Shown: piece after piece, positions 25,954 through 35,583 of the stretch
How positions within the stretch are numbered: position 1 is the first letter of the stretch
Layout of the letters: each line of letters begins with the position of its first letter
The notes under the pieces: model-generated
What the model saw: only the letters and a program-made list of their open reading frames with translations
Databases searched by the model: none
What the model was told of the DNA's origin: nothing
Translations under genes and position numbers: made by a program
DNA from: Flavobacterium sp. MDT1-60
GTDB lineage: Bacteria > Bacteroidota > Bacteroidia > Flavobacteriales > Flavobacteriaceae
NCBI RefSeq assembly: GCF_014844035.1
Contig: NZ_CP062159.1
Coordinates: 186,001 to 250,000, forward strand
Reading direction: 5' to 3'
Length of the DNA: 64,000 nucleotides

Positions 25954-26880
25954 TTAGCCAAAGTTTTGTTTTTCAACTAAATATGTAGTCAGGATTTTTT
26001 CGAAATTATCGCCAACATTCACCGGAACGTACTTAATTTGGTTCTTGGCACAGGTTAAAGCCAGGTTTTTAAAGTACGCTTCTGCCCTTTTTTCATATTC
26101 CACTTTTACATTATCAGCAAAAATCGACACTTCTTCACCTGATTCTACGTCGATAAACTTCCTTGGTGTGTTATCAAAATCGAATTTTAGCTCCGTTTCA
26201 TGATCAACCACATGAAACAAAACTACTTTATGTTTGTTGTGTTTAAGATGTTGCAAGGCATTAAAAAGCTTTTCATCGTCTTCTGACTGAAACATATCCG
26301 TAAACAGAATAATCATCGAACGGCGGTGCATTTTCTCCGCAATCTGATGCAAATAGGTAATCGTATCGGTGCTTTTTTTGACTTTGGGCTGTTCTAACAA
26401 TTGCTCCAGTTTATTGAGCAACATTCTATGATGGCGATCGCTTCCTTTTTCGGGAGCGTAATATTCGTAGCTATCTGAGAAAACGCTTAAACCAACAGCA
26501 TCGCGCTGTTTCTTTAAAATGTTCATTAAAACGGCCGAAGCCAAAACCGCAAAACCAATCTTCTTTTCGTAAAAAGGCTGATTCGATTTTAATTCGGGAT
26601 AATGCATCGACGACGAATTATCGACAATAAGATGACAGCGTAAATTGGTTTCTTCCTCAAAACGCTTCGTGTACAAACGATCGGTTTTGGCAAATAACTT
26701 CCAATCAATATGTTTGGTACTTTCTCCGGCATTATAGACTTTATGCTCAGCAAATTCAGCCGAAAAGCCATGAAACGGACTCTTGTGCATTCCGGATATA
26801 AAACCTTCTACAACCTGATTCGCCAGCATTTCAAGATGCTGAAAACTGGAGACTTTCTCTATTTCCGATTCAATTTTCAT
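25954..26880 (-). CDS. DUF58 domain-containing protein
   Basis: Protein of 308 aa. The DUF58 motif region YNAGESTKHIDWKLFAKTDRLYTKRFEEE is at about 50-80, followed by a vWA-like fold starting HLIVDNSSSMHYP with DxSxS metal-site residues. DUF58 proteins usually sit with MoxR ATPases and vWA proteins. Here the partner is instead an M1 aminopeptidase whose TGA overlaps this gene's ATG (ATGA), so translation is probably coupled. Role unknown. It is cytoplasmic, with no signal peptide. Confidence 0.88.
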   Translation of the reverse strand: MKIESEIEKVSSFQHLEMLANQVVEGFISGMHKSPFHGFSAEFAEHKVYNAGESTKHIDWKLFAKTDRLYTKRFEEETNLRCHLIVDNSSSMHYPELKSNQPFYEKKIGFAVLASAVLMNILKKQRDAVGLSVFSDSYEYYAPEKGSDRHHRMLLNKLEQLLEQPKVKKSTDTITYLHQIAEKMHRRSMIILFTDMFQSEDDEKLFNALQHLKHNKHKVVLFHVVDHETELKFDFDNTPRKFIDVESGEEVSIFADNVKVEYEKRAEAYFKNLALTCAKNQIKYVPVNVGDNFEKILTTYLVEKQNFG

Positions 26881-29453
26881 TCGGTTTCTTTTTTAATATT
26901 TTGGGCGCGGTACAAACCGTCTGTCGCCTGAAATAATTTTCGTTTTAATATGGGACTAAAATTAGGGTTTTCTTTTAAGAAACGCTGCACTTCATCAAAA
27001 GCATATTTCGATGAATATTTCCCAATCGTATTATTCAGCCAGTCTTTTGGAAAGAAAATATCTCCCGTGCGCTGGATTTCTTCTGTTAAATCTAATGAAA
27101 AACGAATGTATTTCTGCGCACTTTCCTGACGCAACGGATGATGAATATTCGCCAGACCAACTGAAACCCAGGATTCTTTTTCCCTGTTTTTATCGTCTTT
27201 TAAAGATTCCATGAAAGCAGCACGAACCGATTCGTCTTTGGATAATGAAGGAAGCAAAAACTCAAATCGCTTTTGTTTATCCGGATTGGTAATGGTTGTT
27301 CTTGTTTTTTCCAAAATTTCAGCTGCTTTTTCATGCTTGAAAATCGCCAGATTCATCGCAATATTCGTGTAATCGTCTTCGTTTAATTTCAAATTCGGAA
27401 TCACAGTTTCTTTATTCCAAATCTGATATAATTTGACTTTCGCCGAATCAGAATACGCAACGGAACTGAATAAATTGAATAACGTCTTTTTGATATTGCT
27501 TGTCAAATTCGTTTGCAATCTTTCGTATAAAACAGCCTCAAGTTGTTGCTGAACTTTATGCTGTTGCTTCTCTGTAAGGAATTTCCAAAAAATAGAATTC
27601 AGATTATTAGAGGCAATTCTTAAGACTAATTCATTTTCTTCTGTTTGAATTCCTTTCAAAAAACAATCAAAAGCTTTGATTGGCGCAATATTTCCAATTA
27701 AAGTGTTTTCATATAGATTACTATAAGAAGAAGCTCTTGCAACCTCATCTTTTAAATTTGAAATAGCATTTAAATAATTCCCGTCAAGCGGAAAAACACC
27801 GTATCCAAAACCATTATAATTATAAACAACAAGTATCGGTTTTTCAAGTCCGATTGCTTCTTTCAAAAGAAGGTTTTTCTCTTTTATATTGACGTTTAAA
27901 ACCTTCACCTTATCTGTATAAACCAAACCAACCTGAAAAACCTGAGGCCAAATATTTACTGATTTACCTTCTGCTTCCTGCTCAATTTCAAATGCCGAAA
28001 TTCGACCTTGAGCATCGTATTTTATTCTATCCGTAAAAATAGCCCTGCCCGATTGATTCACCCAAACCTTGCTCCATTTTTGCATATCAAGCGGCGTTTC
28101 AGCATCCAGAATTTCAACCAGATTATTCCAGTCGGCATTGTCGTTGGCATATTTTTTAATGTATTTTTCGATTCCTTTTTGAAATGCTTCCTTTCCCATC
28201 GAAGCTTCTAACTGGCGCATCATAATAGGGGCTTTGTTGTAAATAATAGCTCCGTAAAGCGAACCGGCATCTTTCAGATTGGCTAAATGCTGTTTGATCG
28301 GATGTGTACCCAACGAACGGTCTTCCGCGTAAGCGTTACTATAATGCGCGCTAAAAAACTGCAAATTATGATTGACTTTCGGGAAAATCGGATTCATGAT
28401 TTTGTCTGCCATAAAATTCGCAAACACTTCTTTCATCCAGACATCATCAAACCATTTCATTGTTACCAAATCGCCAAACCACATATGCGAAGTTTCATGT
28501 GCAATAAGTTTCGCACGGTCTAATTTCTCGCTGTCAGTAGCGCTATTATCCAAAAACAAAGTCGATTCGCGATACTGAATTGCGCCAACATGCTCCATTC
28601 CGCCATACTGAAAAACCGGAATCGAAGCAAAATCCAACTTCTGAAAAGGAAATTTATAATTAGTATATTTTTCTAAGAATTCTAATGATTGTTCATGCAA
28701 TTTGAAAAGCGTGTCCGTACTAACCTGAATCTTCTCCGGATTATTTTCGCGATACAACATCGTCATTTCTAAATTGCCTGGCTTCTGTGTTGCGCTTTTA
28801 AATTTCCCTGCTACAAAGGAGAATAAATACGTACTCATTTTGTCTGATTCTCCAAAAGTATAAGCTGTAAAATCGCCTTTTTCGACTTTCTCTTTTACAT
28901 CGGCACCAGCCAAAACCGACCAGTCTTTTGGTACAGTCAAACTCAGTTTATAAGTTGCCTTAATATCCGGCTGATCAAAACACGGAAACAACGTACTCGC
29001 GCGATCCGGAACCAATAAAGTGTATAGAAAATCATCATTGCGGTTCAACGATAAATTGCCTGCGATGAAAGAAATGACAATCACATTTTTTCCTGAAATC
29101 AAACTTTCAACCGGAATAACAATATGCCCTTTTTCGTGCAAAATGGTGATATTTTTCCCGTTTACTGAAACTGATTTTATATTTTGAGATTTCTCTTTAA
29201 AATCTAAATACAAAGGCTGACTTAAATCGGATAAAGTCAAATTCAAATTTAAATTGGAAATAATATTCTGCTCTTTCTGATTCGGAATTTCAAAAGACAA
29301 TCCGTAAGAAACATTGGAGATTTGCTGTTTACGAAAAATAGCCATTTGCTCTGAAACACCATTTTCCAAAACAAGATTTCCTTTTTGTTTCGACTGAGAA
29401 AAACCAATTGTAATAAAAGTAAAAAGACAAAGAAAGCTGTAGCGGATTTTCAT
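26877..29453 (-). CDS. M1 family aminopeptidase, secreted
   Basis: Zinc aminopeptidase of 858 aa, starting at MKIRYSFLCLF with a signal peptide ending GFSQ. M1 hallmarks are the substrate-binding GGMEH (in place of GxMEN), and the zinc site HETSH followed by a downstream Glu (WMKEVFANF). The ERAP/APN-like C-terminal helical repeats are present. It trims N-terminal residues from peptides in the periplasm or outside. The first 24 residues of the longest frame are repeat-derived and rejected. It is upstream of and overlapping DUF58 by 4 bases. Confidence 0.93.
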   Translation of the reverse strand: MKIRYSFLCLFTFITIGFSQSKQKGNLVLENGVSEQMAIFRKQQISNVSYGLSFEIPNQKEQNIISNLNLNLTLSDLSQPLYLDFKEKSQNIKSVSVNGKNITILHEKGHIVIPVESLISGKNVIVISFIAGNLSLNRNDDFLYTLLVPDRASTLFPCFDQPDIKATYKLSLTVPKDWSVLAGADVKEKVEKGDFTAYTFGESDKMSTYLFSFVAGKFKSATQKPGNLEMTMLYRENNPEKIQVSTDTLFKLHEQSLEFLEKYTNYKFPFQKLDFASIPVFQYGGMEHVGAIQYRESTLFLDNSATDSEKLDRAKLIAHETSHMWFGDLVTMKWFDDVWMKEVFANFMADKIMNPIFPKVNHNLQFFSAHYSNAYAEDRSLGTHPIKQHLANLKDAGSLYGAIIYNKAPIMMRQLEASMGKEAFQKGIEKYIKKYANDNADWNNLVEILDAETPLDMQKWSKVWVNQSGRAIFTDRIKYDAQGRISAFEIEQEAEGKSVNIWPQVFQVGLVYTDKVKVLNVNIKEKNLLLKEAIGLEKPILVVYNYNGFGYGVFPLDGNYLNAISNLKDEVARASSYSNLYENTLIGNIAPIKAFDCFLKGIQTEENELVLRIASNNLNSIFWKFLTEKQQHKVQQQLEAVLYERLQTNLTSNIKKTLFNLFSSVAYSDSAKVKLYQIWNKETVIPNLKLNEDDYTNIAMNLAIFKHEKAAEILEKTRTTITNPDKQKRFEFLLPSLSKDESVRAAFMESLKDDKNREKESWVSVGLANIHHPLRQESAQKYIRFSLDLTEEIQRTGDIFFPKDWLNNTIGKYSSKYAFDEVQRFLKENPNFSPILKRKLFQATDGLYRAQNIKKETE

Positions 29454-29930
29454 TTTTAAGAATATAAGATTCGTTAAAAATAAAAAAAGCATTCGGATTA
29501 AAAGAGGGTTTGCCACGAATTGCACGAATTTCCACTAATTTTATTTTAATGCTGCTTAAAAAAGTTTAGCCACAGATTAAAGGATTCTCACAGATTAAAA
29601 ATGTTTGCCATCACTCGACCGATAACGAACTGGCGAAACAAATCTGCATGCTAAATTTTTCACGCAGATTTTAAAAGATTTAAGCAGATGCACGCAGATT
29701 GCTATTTAATAGGGAAAGTTTAGGAAGATTTAAAAAAATTTAGATAAATACTTTTAAATAAATCTGCGCTGATCTGCAAAAATCTGCAGAATCTGCGTGA
29801 AACAAAATCATTTTAATCTGTGTTAATCTGTGGCAAAAAAAATCCAATTTTCAAGCCAGTATAAATTCGTGAAAATTCGCGCAATTCGTGGCAAACTAAT
29901 ATAATTCGCGGCAAAAAAATAAATCCAAAT
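29454..29930. repeat. Three nested inverted-repeat elements
   Basis: No gene is present. Outer pair: GCCACGAATTGC (29512-29523) and inverse (29881-29892). Middle pair: GCCACAGATTAA (29569-29580) and inverse (29823-29834). Inner pair: TTTCACGCAGATT (29658-29670) and inverse (29790-29802). Each arm pair is exact and lies strictly inside the previous one, as expected if small elements inserted into each other. Confidence 0.85.
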
Positions 29931-29963
29931 AAAAAAGGCTTGACTTTCGCCAAACCTTTTTTA
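29931..29963 (-). terminator. Terminator of trxA
   Basis: AAAAAAGG and CCTTTTTT with an extended imperfect stem lie 20 bases after the thioredoxin stop codon. Confidence 0.75.
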
Positions 29964-29983
29964 TATCAATTATAATCTTACGA

Positions 29984-30301
29984 TTACAACAAAGCGTCTA
30001 AACTATCTGCGTAAGTTTGTTTCGGAGCAACTCCTACTTGTTTACCTACTACTTCACCGTTATGAAAAACCAAAACGGTCGGTATGTTACGCACACCATA
30101 TTTTGCAGCGAATTCCTGGTTAGCATCTACATCTACTTTACCAACAACAACTTTACCTGCGTATTCGTCGCTTAATTGGTCAATGATTGGTCCAACCATT
30201 CTACAAGGACCGCACCATGCTGCCCAAAAATCTACCATTACTGGTTTATCTGATTTTAAAACTACTTCGTCAAAAGTAGCATCTGTTATTGCTAATGCCA
30301 T
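29984..30301 (-). CDS. trxA: Thioredoxin
   Basis: Thioredoxin of 105 aa with the classical active site W29-C-G-P-C33, the buried Asp (VMVDFWAAW) and the cis-Pro loop RNIPT. It is a cytoplasmic thiol-disulfide reductant. Length is standard and the gene is monocistronic, with a terminator downstream. An AT-rich leader with TAAATTTG lies about 50 bp upstream on the minus strand, but no convincing -33 TTG accompanies it. Confidence 0.97.
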   Translation of the reverse strand: MALAITDATFDEVVLKSDKPVMVDFWAAWCGPCRMVGPIIDQLSDEYAGKVVVGKVDVDANQEFAAKYGVRNIPTVLVFHNGEVVGKQVGVAPKQTYADSLDALL

Positions 30302-30542
30302 AATATCTTAGGTTTAAATTATGTCTGAATTATTAATCTTCAAACTAGAGTACAAATTTAAAAATTAAATACGAATGAAACACCATTCCCAAATTAGTTT
30401 TGATTATAAATGCATTGTCAATAGTTATATAATTAACATGTCTGTTATTCGGGCGTCTTTTGATCTTAATAAATTGAAAACCAAATTATTAAAATAACAT
30501 TAATTTTTATCTTATCTTTAATGATTAAGAAAAGTCGTCCAG

Positions 30543-33017
30543 ATGAGAGAAACTTTACATAAAATGCAACTTTTTTTGCAATCGGTTCGTTTTAAAAAAT
30601 ACGCTAAACGTTTTGGCTTTTTTGTTTTAGCCCTTATCGCATTAGTGTTACTTGCCGGTGGCGGACTGTCCATTTATTTTAATCGGAACAAAACCGAAAT
30701 AATGGCGAAAATCAATACCAAAATCAACGACAATATAAACGGTGATTTTCATATTGGCGATTTTCAGTATAAATTTTTAACCGGTTTACCCAATTTCACT
30801 TTAGCGTTAAAAGATGTCGAACTCAAAGACAAACAATGGAAAACCCACAAACATACTTTACTAAAAGCCAAAGAAATAGAAGTGCGTTTAAACGTTTGGA
30901 GTTTGCTGCAAAAGGAAATCAGCATTCATAAAATCCTGATCAACGACGCCCAGATTTATCTTTATAAAGCCGAAAATGGGTATTCAAATTCGGATATTTT
31001 TAAACCGAAAAAGAAAAAATCTCCCGAAGATAAAACCGATACTGAAACCACAATTGATCAGATCGACCTCAGCAAAGTTCATTTTATTTTAGACAATCAT
31101 GTTGGGCATAAATTATTTGATTTTGATGTCGCCAGCCTAAAATCAAAAGTAAATTACGATGGAGACGATTGGGAAACTGATGTTTTTTTAGACACTCAAA
31201 TTGCCAGTTTGGCGTTTAATACCATTCACGGAAGCTTTGCCAAACAAAAACAACTCAAAGGTACTTTCGCGGTTTCCTATTCGGCAGAAAGACAAAAAAT
31301 AGACGTTAAAACAGATGGTCTAAAAATTGGATCTGATTCCTTTGATATTGTGGCTTTTTTCAATTTAGCTAAAGGCAGCGCGTTGTTCGGAATCAATATC
31401 AGCACTACGATTTTATGGCGAAACGCTTCCAATTTATTATCCGCAAACATCAGTTCGAAGCTGAATCACTTTAATTTAAAAAAAGAAATCGATGTGAATT
31501 GTGACATCAAAGGCGATTTTAATGCCGAAGGCGATCCGCGAATTGTCGTTCAGGCCGAAGTGCACAATAACGAACTGAGCATTCCCGATGGATTATTGAC
31601 TGATTGTAATTTCAAAGGAATTTTCACCAATAACTTCAAGCCAAAGGAAGGTTTTAGCGATGCGAATTCGGCTGTAATTCTAACGCGTTTTTCTGCCAAA
31701 TACAGAAACGTGCCGCTTAAAATTGCGCAGTTATCGATCAACAATCTCGAAAAACCATTGGCAACCGGAATCGTGAATTCTGATTTTGACCTTCCTGTTT
31801 TTAATGAAGAAAGCACCGAAAAATGGATTCATTTTACCGAAGGTCACGCCACAATAAACCTTAAATTTCAGTTTGATATTGTCAATTTATACATTACCAA
31901 ACCGCGTTTTATTGGCAATGTCGACGTTAAAAATGTCTCTTTCCATTTCATTCCTAAAAACATTCATGCCGAAAAAATCAACGTGCAGCTTGAGTTTACA
32001 CAAGAGGCTCTGATCATTAATAAAATTGCCTACAAAAATAAAAACAACACCATTTTTATAGACGGAAGAATCAATAATTTCCTCAATCTCTATTACGATG
32101 CTCCCGAAAAAATGGTCGTAAACTGGAATATCTATTGCCCAAGTATCGATGTCAGACAGTTTCTGGGCGTTCTGGCTACTTCTCAAAAAAAGAAAGTGAC
32201 TTCAAAAAAACCATCTATGTCGCATCAATTGCGAACTGCCATCGAAAAATGTATTGTCGACATTAACCTCAAAGCAGATAAAATCACGTACAATAAATTG
32301 ACCGCAACCAACACCAAAGCGCAAATCCAGATGATCGATTCCCGACTTGTGATCAAAAACGGTTCACTACAAACATGTGGCGGAAGTATTAATTTTAACA
32401 CCACGCTTTCGCCAAATGGCAAAAACTATAATTTCACTTCCAACGCGCAGGTCAATAAGGTGGATATTACGAGCTTTTTAAAGTCATTTAACAACTTCGG
32501 AATCAAATCATTTACGCCAAATAATATCCACGGACAGCTCACCAGCAAAGCCGATGTAACCGGTTCAATCAACAGCAACGGCGAATTGATCCCAAATTCG
32601 GCACACGGAAATCTGGCTTTCAATGTCAGTCACGGCGCTTTAGTAAACTTTGAACCTATTATGAAAGTGGGGAAATTTGCGTTTCCGTTTCGCGATGTCG
32701 AAAACATCACCTTCAGCGATTTATCCGGCGATTTCAAACTGCGTGGTGAACTCGTCGATGTAAAAAAACTCACCATAAGCTCCAGCGTGTTAAACCTCGA
32801 TGCCGAAGGTATTTATTCCTTTGGCCGTGGCACCAATATGGCGCTCACCATCCCACTCCGAAACTCCAAAGACGACGCCCAACTCGCCACCAAAGCCGAA
32901 CGCGACGCCGTCCGCGACCGCGGAATTGTCCTGCATTTAATTGCTGTGGATGATGGCGGGAAAATGAAAATTAAGTGGGGGAAGAAGGATAAGGGGAAGA
33001 ATAGGAAAGAGAGATAA
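30543..33017 (+). CDS. AsmA-like family protein
   Basis: Protein of 824 aa with one N-terminal membrane helix (about 22-44) and a long beta-strand-rich periplasmic part, as in AsmA/TamB-type proteins that bridge the envelope and are linked to lipid transport or outer-membrane assembly. N-terminal AsmA features (FHIGDFQYKFLTGLPNFTLALKDVEL) and a C-terminal AsmA_2-like domain (VNVSHGALVNFEPIM-type segment, then FPFRDVENITFSDL) are present. The tail is very basic. The vsr gene starts 13 bp downstream, but its A+T-rich composition differs sharply from the GC-richer 3' end of this gene. Confidence 0.87.
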   Translation: MRETLHKMQLFLQSVRFKKYAKRFGFFVLALIALVLLAGGGLSIYFNRNKTEIMAKINTKINDNINGDFHIGDFQYKFLTGLPNFTLALKDVELKDKQWKTHKHTLLKAKEIEVRLNVWSLLQKEISIHKILINDAQIYLYKAENGYSNSDIFKPKKKKSPEDKTDTETTIDQIDLSKVHFILDNHVGHKLFDFDVASLKSKVNYDGDDWETDVFLDTQIASLAFNTIHGSFAKQKQLKGTFAVSYSAERQKIDVKTDGLKIGSDSFDIVAFFNLAKGSALFGINISTTILWRNASNLLSANISSKLNHFNLKKEIDVNCDIKGDFNAEGDPRIVVQAEVHNNELSIPDGLLTDCNFKGIFTNNFKPKEGFSDANSAVILTRFSAKYRNVPLKIAQLSINNLEKPLATGIVNSDFDLPVFNEESTEKWIHFTEGHATINLKFQFDIVNLYITKPRFIGNVDVKNVSFHFIPKNIHAEKINVQLEFTQEALIINKIAYKNKNNTIFIDGRINNFLNLYYDAPEKMVVNWNIYCPSIDVRQFLGVLATSQKKKVTSKKPSMSHQLRTAIEKCIVDINLKADKITYNKLTATNTKAQIQMIDSRLVIKNGSLQTCGGSINFNTTLSPNGKNYNFTSNAQVNKVDITSFLKSFNNFGIKSFTPNNIHGQLTSKADVTGSINSNGELIPNSAHGNLAFNVSHGALVNFEPIMKVGKFAFPFRDVENITFSDLSGDFKLRGELVDVKKLTISSSVLNLDAEGIYSFGRGTNMALTIPLRNSKDDAQLATKAERDAVRDRGIVLHLIAVDDGGKMKIKWGKKDKGKNRKER

Positions 33018-33030
33018 ATGTTTTTTTAAA

Positions 33031-33492
33031 ATGGAATATTCTGAAAATAGAATAAAAGTTTTGCGATTTGAAGAGTCTAATGGTTTTTACACTACTCCTC
33101 AAAGAAGCAAACTTATGGCTAAAATCAAATCCAAAGACACAAAACCTGAAATATTATTTAGAAAAGAGTTATGGAATGCTGGAATAAGATATCGAAAACA
33201 CAATAAAAAACTTCCTGGAAATCCTGATATAGTTAATAAGAAACTTAAACTAGTTATTTTTATTGATGGTGAATTTTGGCATGGGTTCAATTGGGAAGAA
33301 AAGAAAAAAAAGATAAAGTCAAACCGAGACTTTTGGATCCCTAAAATAGAAAGAAATATGCAAAGGGATATCGAAAATAATATCAAGCTTAAAAATATAG
33401 GATATAAAGTTTTTCGCTTTTGGGAACATGACGTAAAAAAAGAAAGTCAAAAATGTATTCAGTTAATTTGCTCTTATCTAAATGATTTTTAA
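33031..33492 (+). CDS. vsr: Very short patch repair endonuclease
   Basis: Vsr-type endonuclease of 153 aa, which nicks at T:G mismatches produced by deamination of 5-methylcytosine. Family segments are TPQRSKLMAKIKSKDTKPE, RYRKHNKKLPGNPDIV (catalytic Asp), VIFIDGEFWHG and the zinc/DNA-contact tail RFWEHDV. It precedes a 5-methylcytosine methyltransferase gene, as expected for a repair enzyme guarding its sites. It starts 13 bp after the AsmA-like gene, at the left border of the restriction island. Confidence 0.94.
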   Translation: MEYSENRIKVLRFEESNGFYTTPQRSKLMAKIKSKDTKPEILFRKELWNAGIRYRKHNKKLPGNPDIVNKKLKLVIFIDGEFWHGFNWEEKKKKIKSNRDFWIPKIERNMQRDIENNIKLKNIGYKVFRFWEHDVKKESQKCIQLICSYLNDF

Positions 33493-33543
33493 TGAATTAA
33501 AAAAACAACTACTTTTTGTTCCAATTTATAACAAAAAATACTC

Positions 33544-33573
33544 TTGATTCTGAAATTTTTTCATTTATTTTTG
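33544..33573 (+). promoter_or_regulatory. Promoter of the m5C methyltransferase
   Basis: TTG (33544-33546), 19-nt spacer, TATTTTTG (33566-33573): an excellent Bacteroidetes promoter between vsr and the methyltransferase. It suggests independent expression of the methyltransferase. It also supports the ATG at 33605 over that at 33587, which would leave almost no leader. Confidence 0.8.
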
Positions 33574-33604
33574 TAACCATTGTATAATGTTAAACAACTT
33601 GGTT

Positions 33605-34843
33605 ATGAGTGATTATATTTCATTGTCTGAAGCATCAGAATTGTTAGGAAAGAGTAAAGAGACTTTGAGACGTTGGGATAATGAAGGGAAATTAAATGCT
33701 GTACGTGAACCTATGAGCAATTATAGAATGTACAAAAAATCAGAAATTAACACTCTTTTTTCAAGTTTCATAGATGATACTATACAAGAAACCGTTTCAA
33801 ATTATGTAATCCCCGAAAACAATTATACTGTTCTTGAACTTTTCGCTGGCGCTGGCGGCTTAGCCATTGGAATGGAAAAAGCTGGATTAAAATGTGTGGC
33901 TTTAAATGAAATAGACAAGTGGGCATGTGAAACTTTAAGAACCAACAGACCAAACTGGAATGTTCTTGAAGGAGATATAAAACAGTTTAATTTTTCAGAA
34001 TATCATAATACCGTAGATGTTGTTACTGGCGGTTTCCCATGTCAAGCATTTAGTTATGCAGGAAAAAAACTTGGCTTGGCTGATGCTAGAGGGACATTAT
34101 TTTATGAATTTGCAAGAGCAGTAAAAGAAGTAAATCCACCAATTTGTATAGGAGAAAATGTACGAGGGTTATTAAATCATGACAATGGCAAGACCCTTCA
34201 AGGAATGATTTCTATTTTAGATGAAATTGGATACAATGTTGTTCCTGTACAAGTCTTAAAAGCAATTAATTTTAATGTCCCACAGAAAAGGGAAAGATTA
34301 ATCTTGGTTGGAATTAGAAAAGATATTGATTTGAAATATGAATATCCAAAGCCTTATAAGAAAATTTACAACTTAAAAGATGCATTAAAGAAGGGTGATT
34401 TATTTGATTGTGATGTTCCAAATTCAGGAGGTTCAAAATATCCTAAAAGTAAAATTGACGTTTTAAAATTAGTTCCTCAAAAAGGGTATTGGAGAGATTT
34501 ACCAATTGAAATTCAGAAAGAATTTATGGGTGGTAGTTTTTATCTTGGAGGAGGAAAAACAGGAATTGCTAGAAGAATTGGTTGGGATGAACCTTGCCTA
34601 ACATTAACTTGCAGTCCTGCGCAAAAGCAAACGGAAAGATGCCATCCAGAAGAGACAAGACCATTTACAGTTCGCGAATATGCGAGGATTCAAACATTTC
34701 CTGATGAATGGGGATTTTCAGGATCGATTGCCCAGCAATACAAACAGATTGGAAATGCGGTTCCCGTTAACTTAGGAAAGGAAGTTGGATATTCTATTGT
34801 GAAATTTTTAAATCAATACTATAATTTATCAAAACCTAAGTAA
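33605..34843 (+). CDS. DNA (cytosine-5) methyltransferase with N-terminal HTH
   Basis: m5C methyltransferase of 412 aa from the ATG at 33605. Residues about 1-50 form a MerR/excisionase-like helix-turn-helix (ISLSEASELLGKSKETLRRWDNEGKL). The catalytic part follows: motif I LELFAGAGGLAIGMEKAG, motif IV GGFPCQAFSYAGKK with the nucleophilic Cys, motif VI GENVRGLL, motif VIII QKRERLILVGI, and motifs IX-X (RPFTVREYARIQTFPD, QIGNAVPVNLG). The HTH may autoregulate the island. It protects sites cut by the convergent Eco47II-like enzyme. The two genes overlap by 25 bp at their 3' ends. Confidence 0.95.
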   Translation: MSDYISLSEASELLGKSKETLRRWDNEGKLNAVREPMSNYRMYKKSEINTLFSSFIDDTIQETVSNYVIPENNYTVLELFAGAGGLAIGMEKAGLKCVALNEIDKWACETLRTNRPNWNVLEGDIKQFNFSEYHNTVDVVTGGFPCQAFSYAGKKLGLADARGTLFYEFARAVKEVNPPICIGENVRGLLNHDNGKTLQGMISILDEIGYNVVPVQVLKAINFNVPQKRERLILVGIRKDIDLKYEYPKPYKKIYNLKDALKKGDLFDCDVPNSGGSKYPKSKIDVLKLVPQKGYWRDLPIEIQKEFMGGSFYLGGGKTGIARRIGWDEPCLTLTCSPAQKQTERCHPEETRPFTVREYARIQTFPDEWGFSGSIAQQYKQIGNAVPVNLGKEVGYSIVKFLNQYYNLSKPK

Positions 34844-35583
34844 TAACCGTAGCTCTCAAAAGTAATTTGATCTAAAAGACTTCTTTTTGAAGAATCTGTT
34901 ATAGCTTTTATTTCCTTTATTGCTGTATTTTCACTCAATGTTTGATCTCTGGTAATTGAATTTAAATAATCATCAATAGCAACAGGCAATTTTTGATATA
35001 ATTGAAAAAGAGCATCCTCTTGACCAGTAAGCAAAGCATAGAACTTATCACCTGAAATTCGATAAACACGTGAGTGACTGTATTCTTTCCCATTGATGTC
35101 TCCATGCCATAAAGTATTAAAACTATTTTTAGCTAAAATTTGAACCCAATAGCAATTTGCCTTTTTATAAGTATCGGCATATCTAGCAAGTTTCTGAAAA
35201 AGAGCTTCAGACGAACTACTATTCATTGTATTATGCTTATTTTTAATATCTGCAAATAATGTATCATTAGTCGCCTTTATATCAAATCCACTTAAATTCC
35301 CAATTTCATAACCATTTATTCCGCCCAAAATTTGCTCATGAAATGTTCCAATTGAATTGTTTATTGATTTATCTATCTGCCTCAATATTTCCGATTGAAT
35401 AAGACTCTCTTCTTCTATGTCATTGAACTTTGAATCCAAAGTTAACTTTATAGTATCTACTTTATTATTATAAAACTTCTTCTTAGTAATATTCTTTTTA
35501 GCTTTCACATATGATTTATGTAAATTAGAAATGCACAATAAGAAATGCTCATCAGATATGAAATTTAAATATTTATTTGCCAT
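34819..35583 (-). CDS. Eco47II-like type II restriction endonuclease
   Basis: Protein of 254 aa. The opening NFISDEHFLLCISNLHKSY, the LGGINGYEIGNLSGFDIKATNDTLFADIKNKHNTMNSSS core (Asp, then D-x-K) and the WVQILAKNSF segment resemble the Eco47II restriction endonuclease family (PF09553), whose named member recognises GGNCC. The exact site here is a prediction from family. It converges on the methyltransferase and shares 25 bp of 3' sequence with it. Its promoter lies in the AT-rich gap upstream. Confidence 0.85.
   Translation of the reverse strand: MANKYLNFISDEHFLLCISNLHKSYVKAKKNITKKKFYNNKVDTIKLTLDSKFNDIEEESLIQSEILRQIDKSINNSIGTFHEQILGGINGYEIGNLSGFDIKATNDTLFADIKNKHNTMNSSSSEALFQKLARYADTYKKANCYWVQILAKNSFNTLWHGDINGKEYSHSRVYRISGDKFYALLTGQEDALFQLYQKLPVAIDDYLNSITRDQTLSENTAIKEIKAITDSSKRSLLDQITFESYGYYLGFDKL

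Noticed and set aside
33587..33604. Upstream ATG for the m5C methyltransferase
   Set aside because: The promoter's -7 box ends at 33573, leaving almost no leader for an ATG at 33587. The HTH domain begins at the ATG at 33605.
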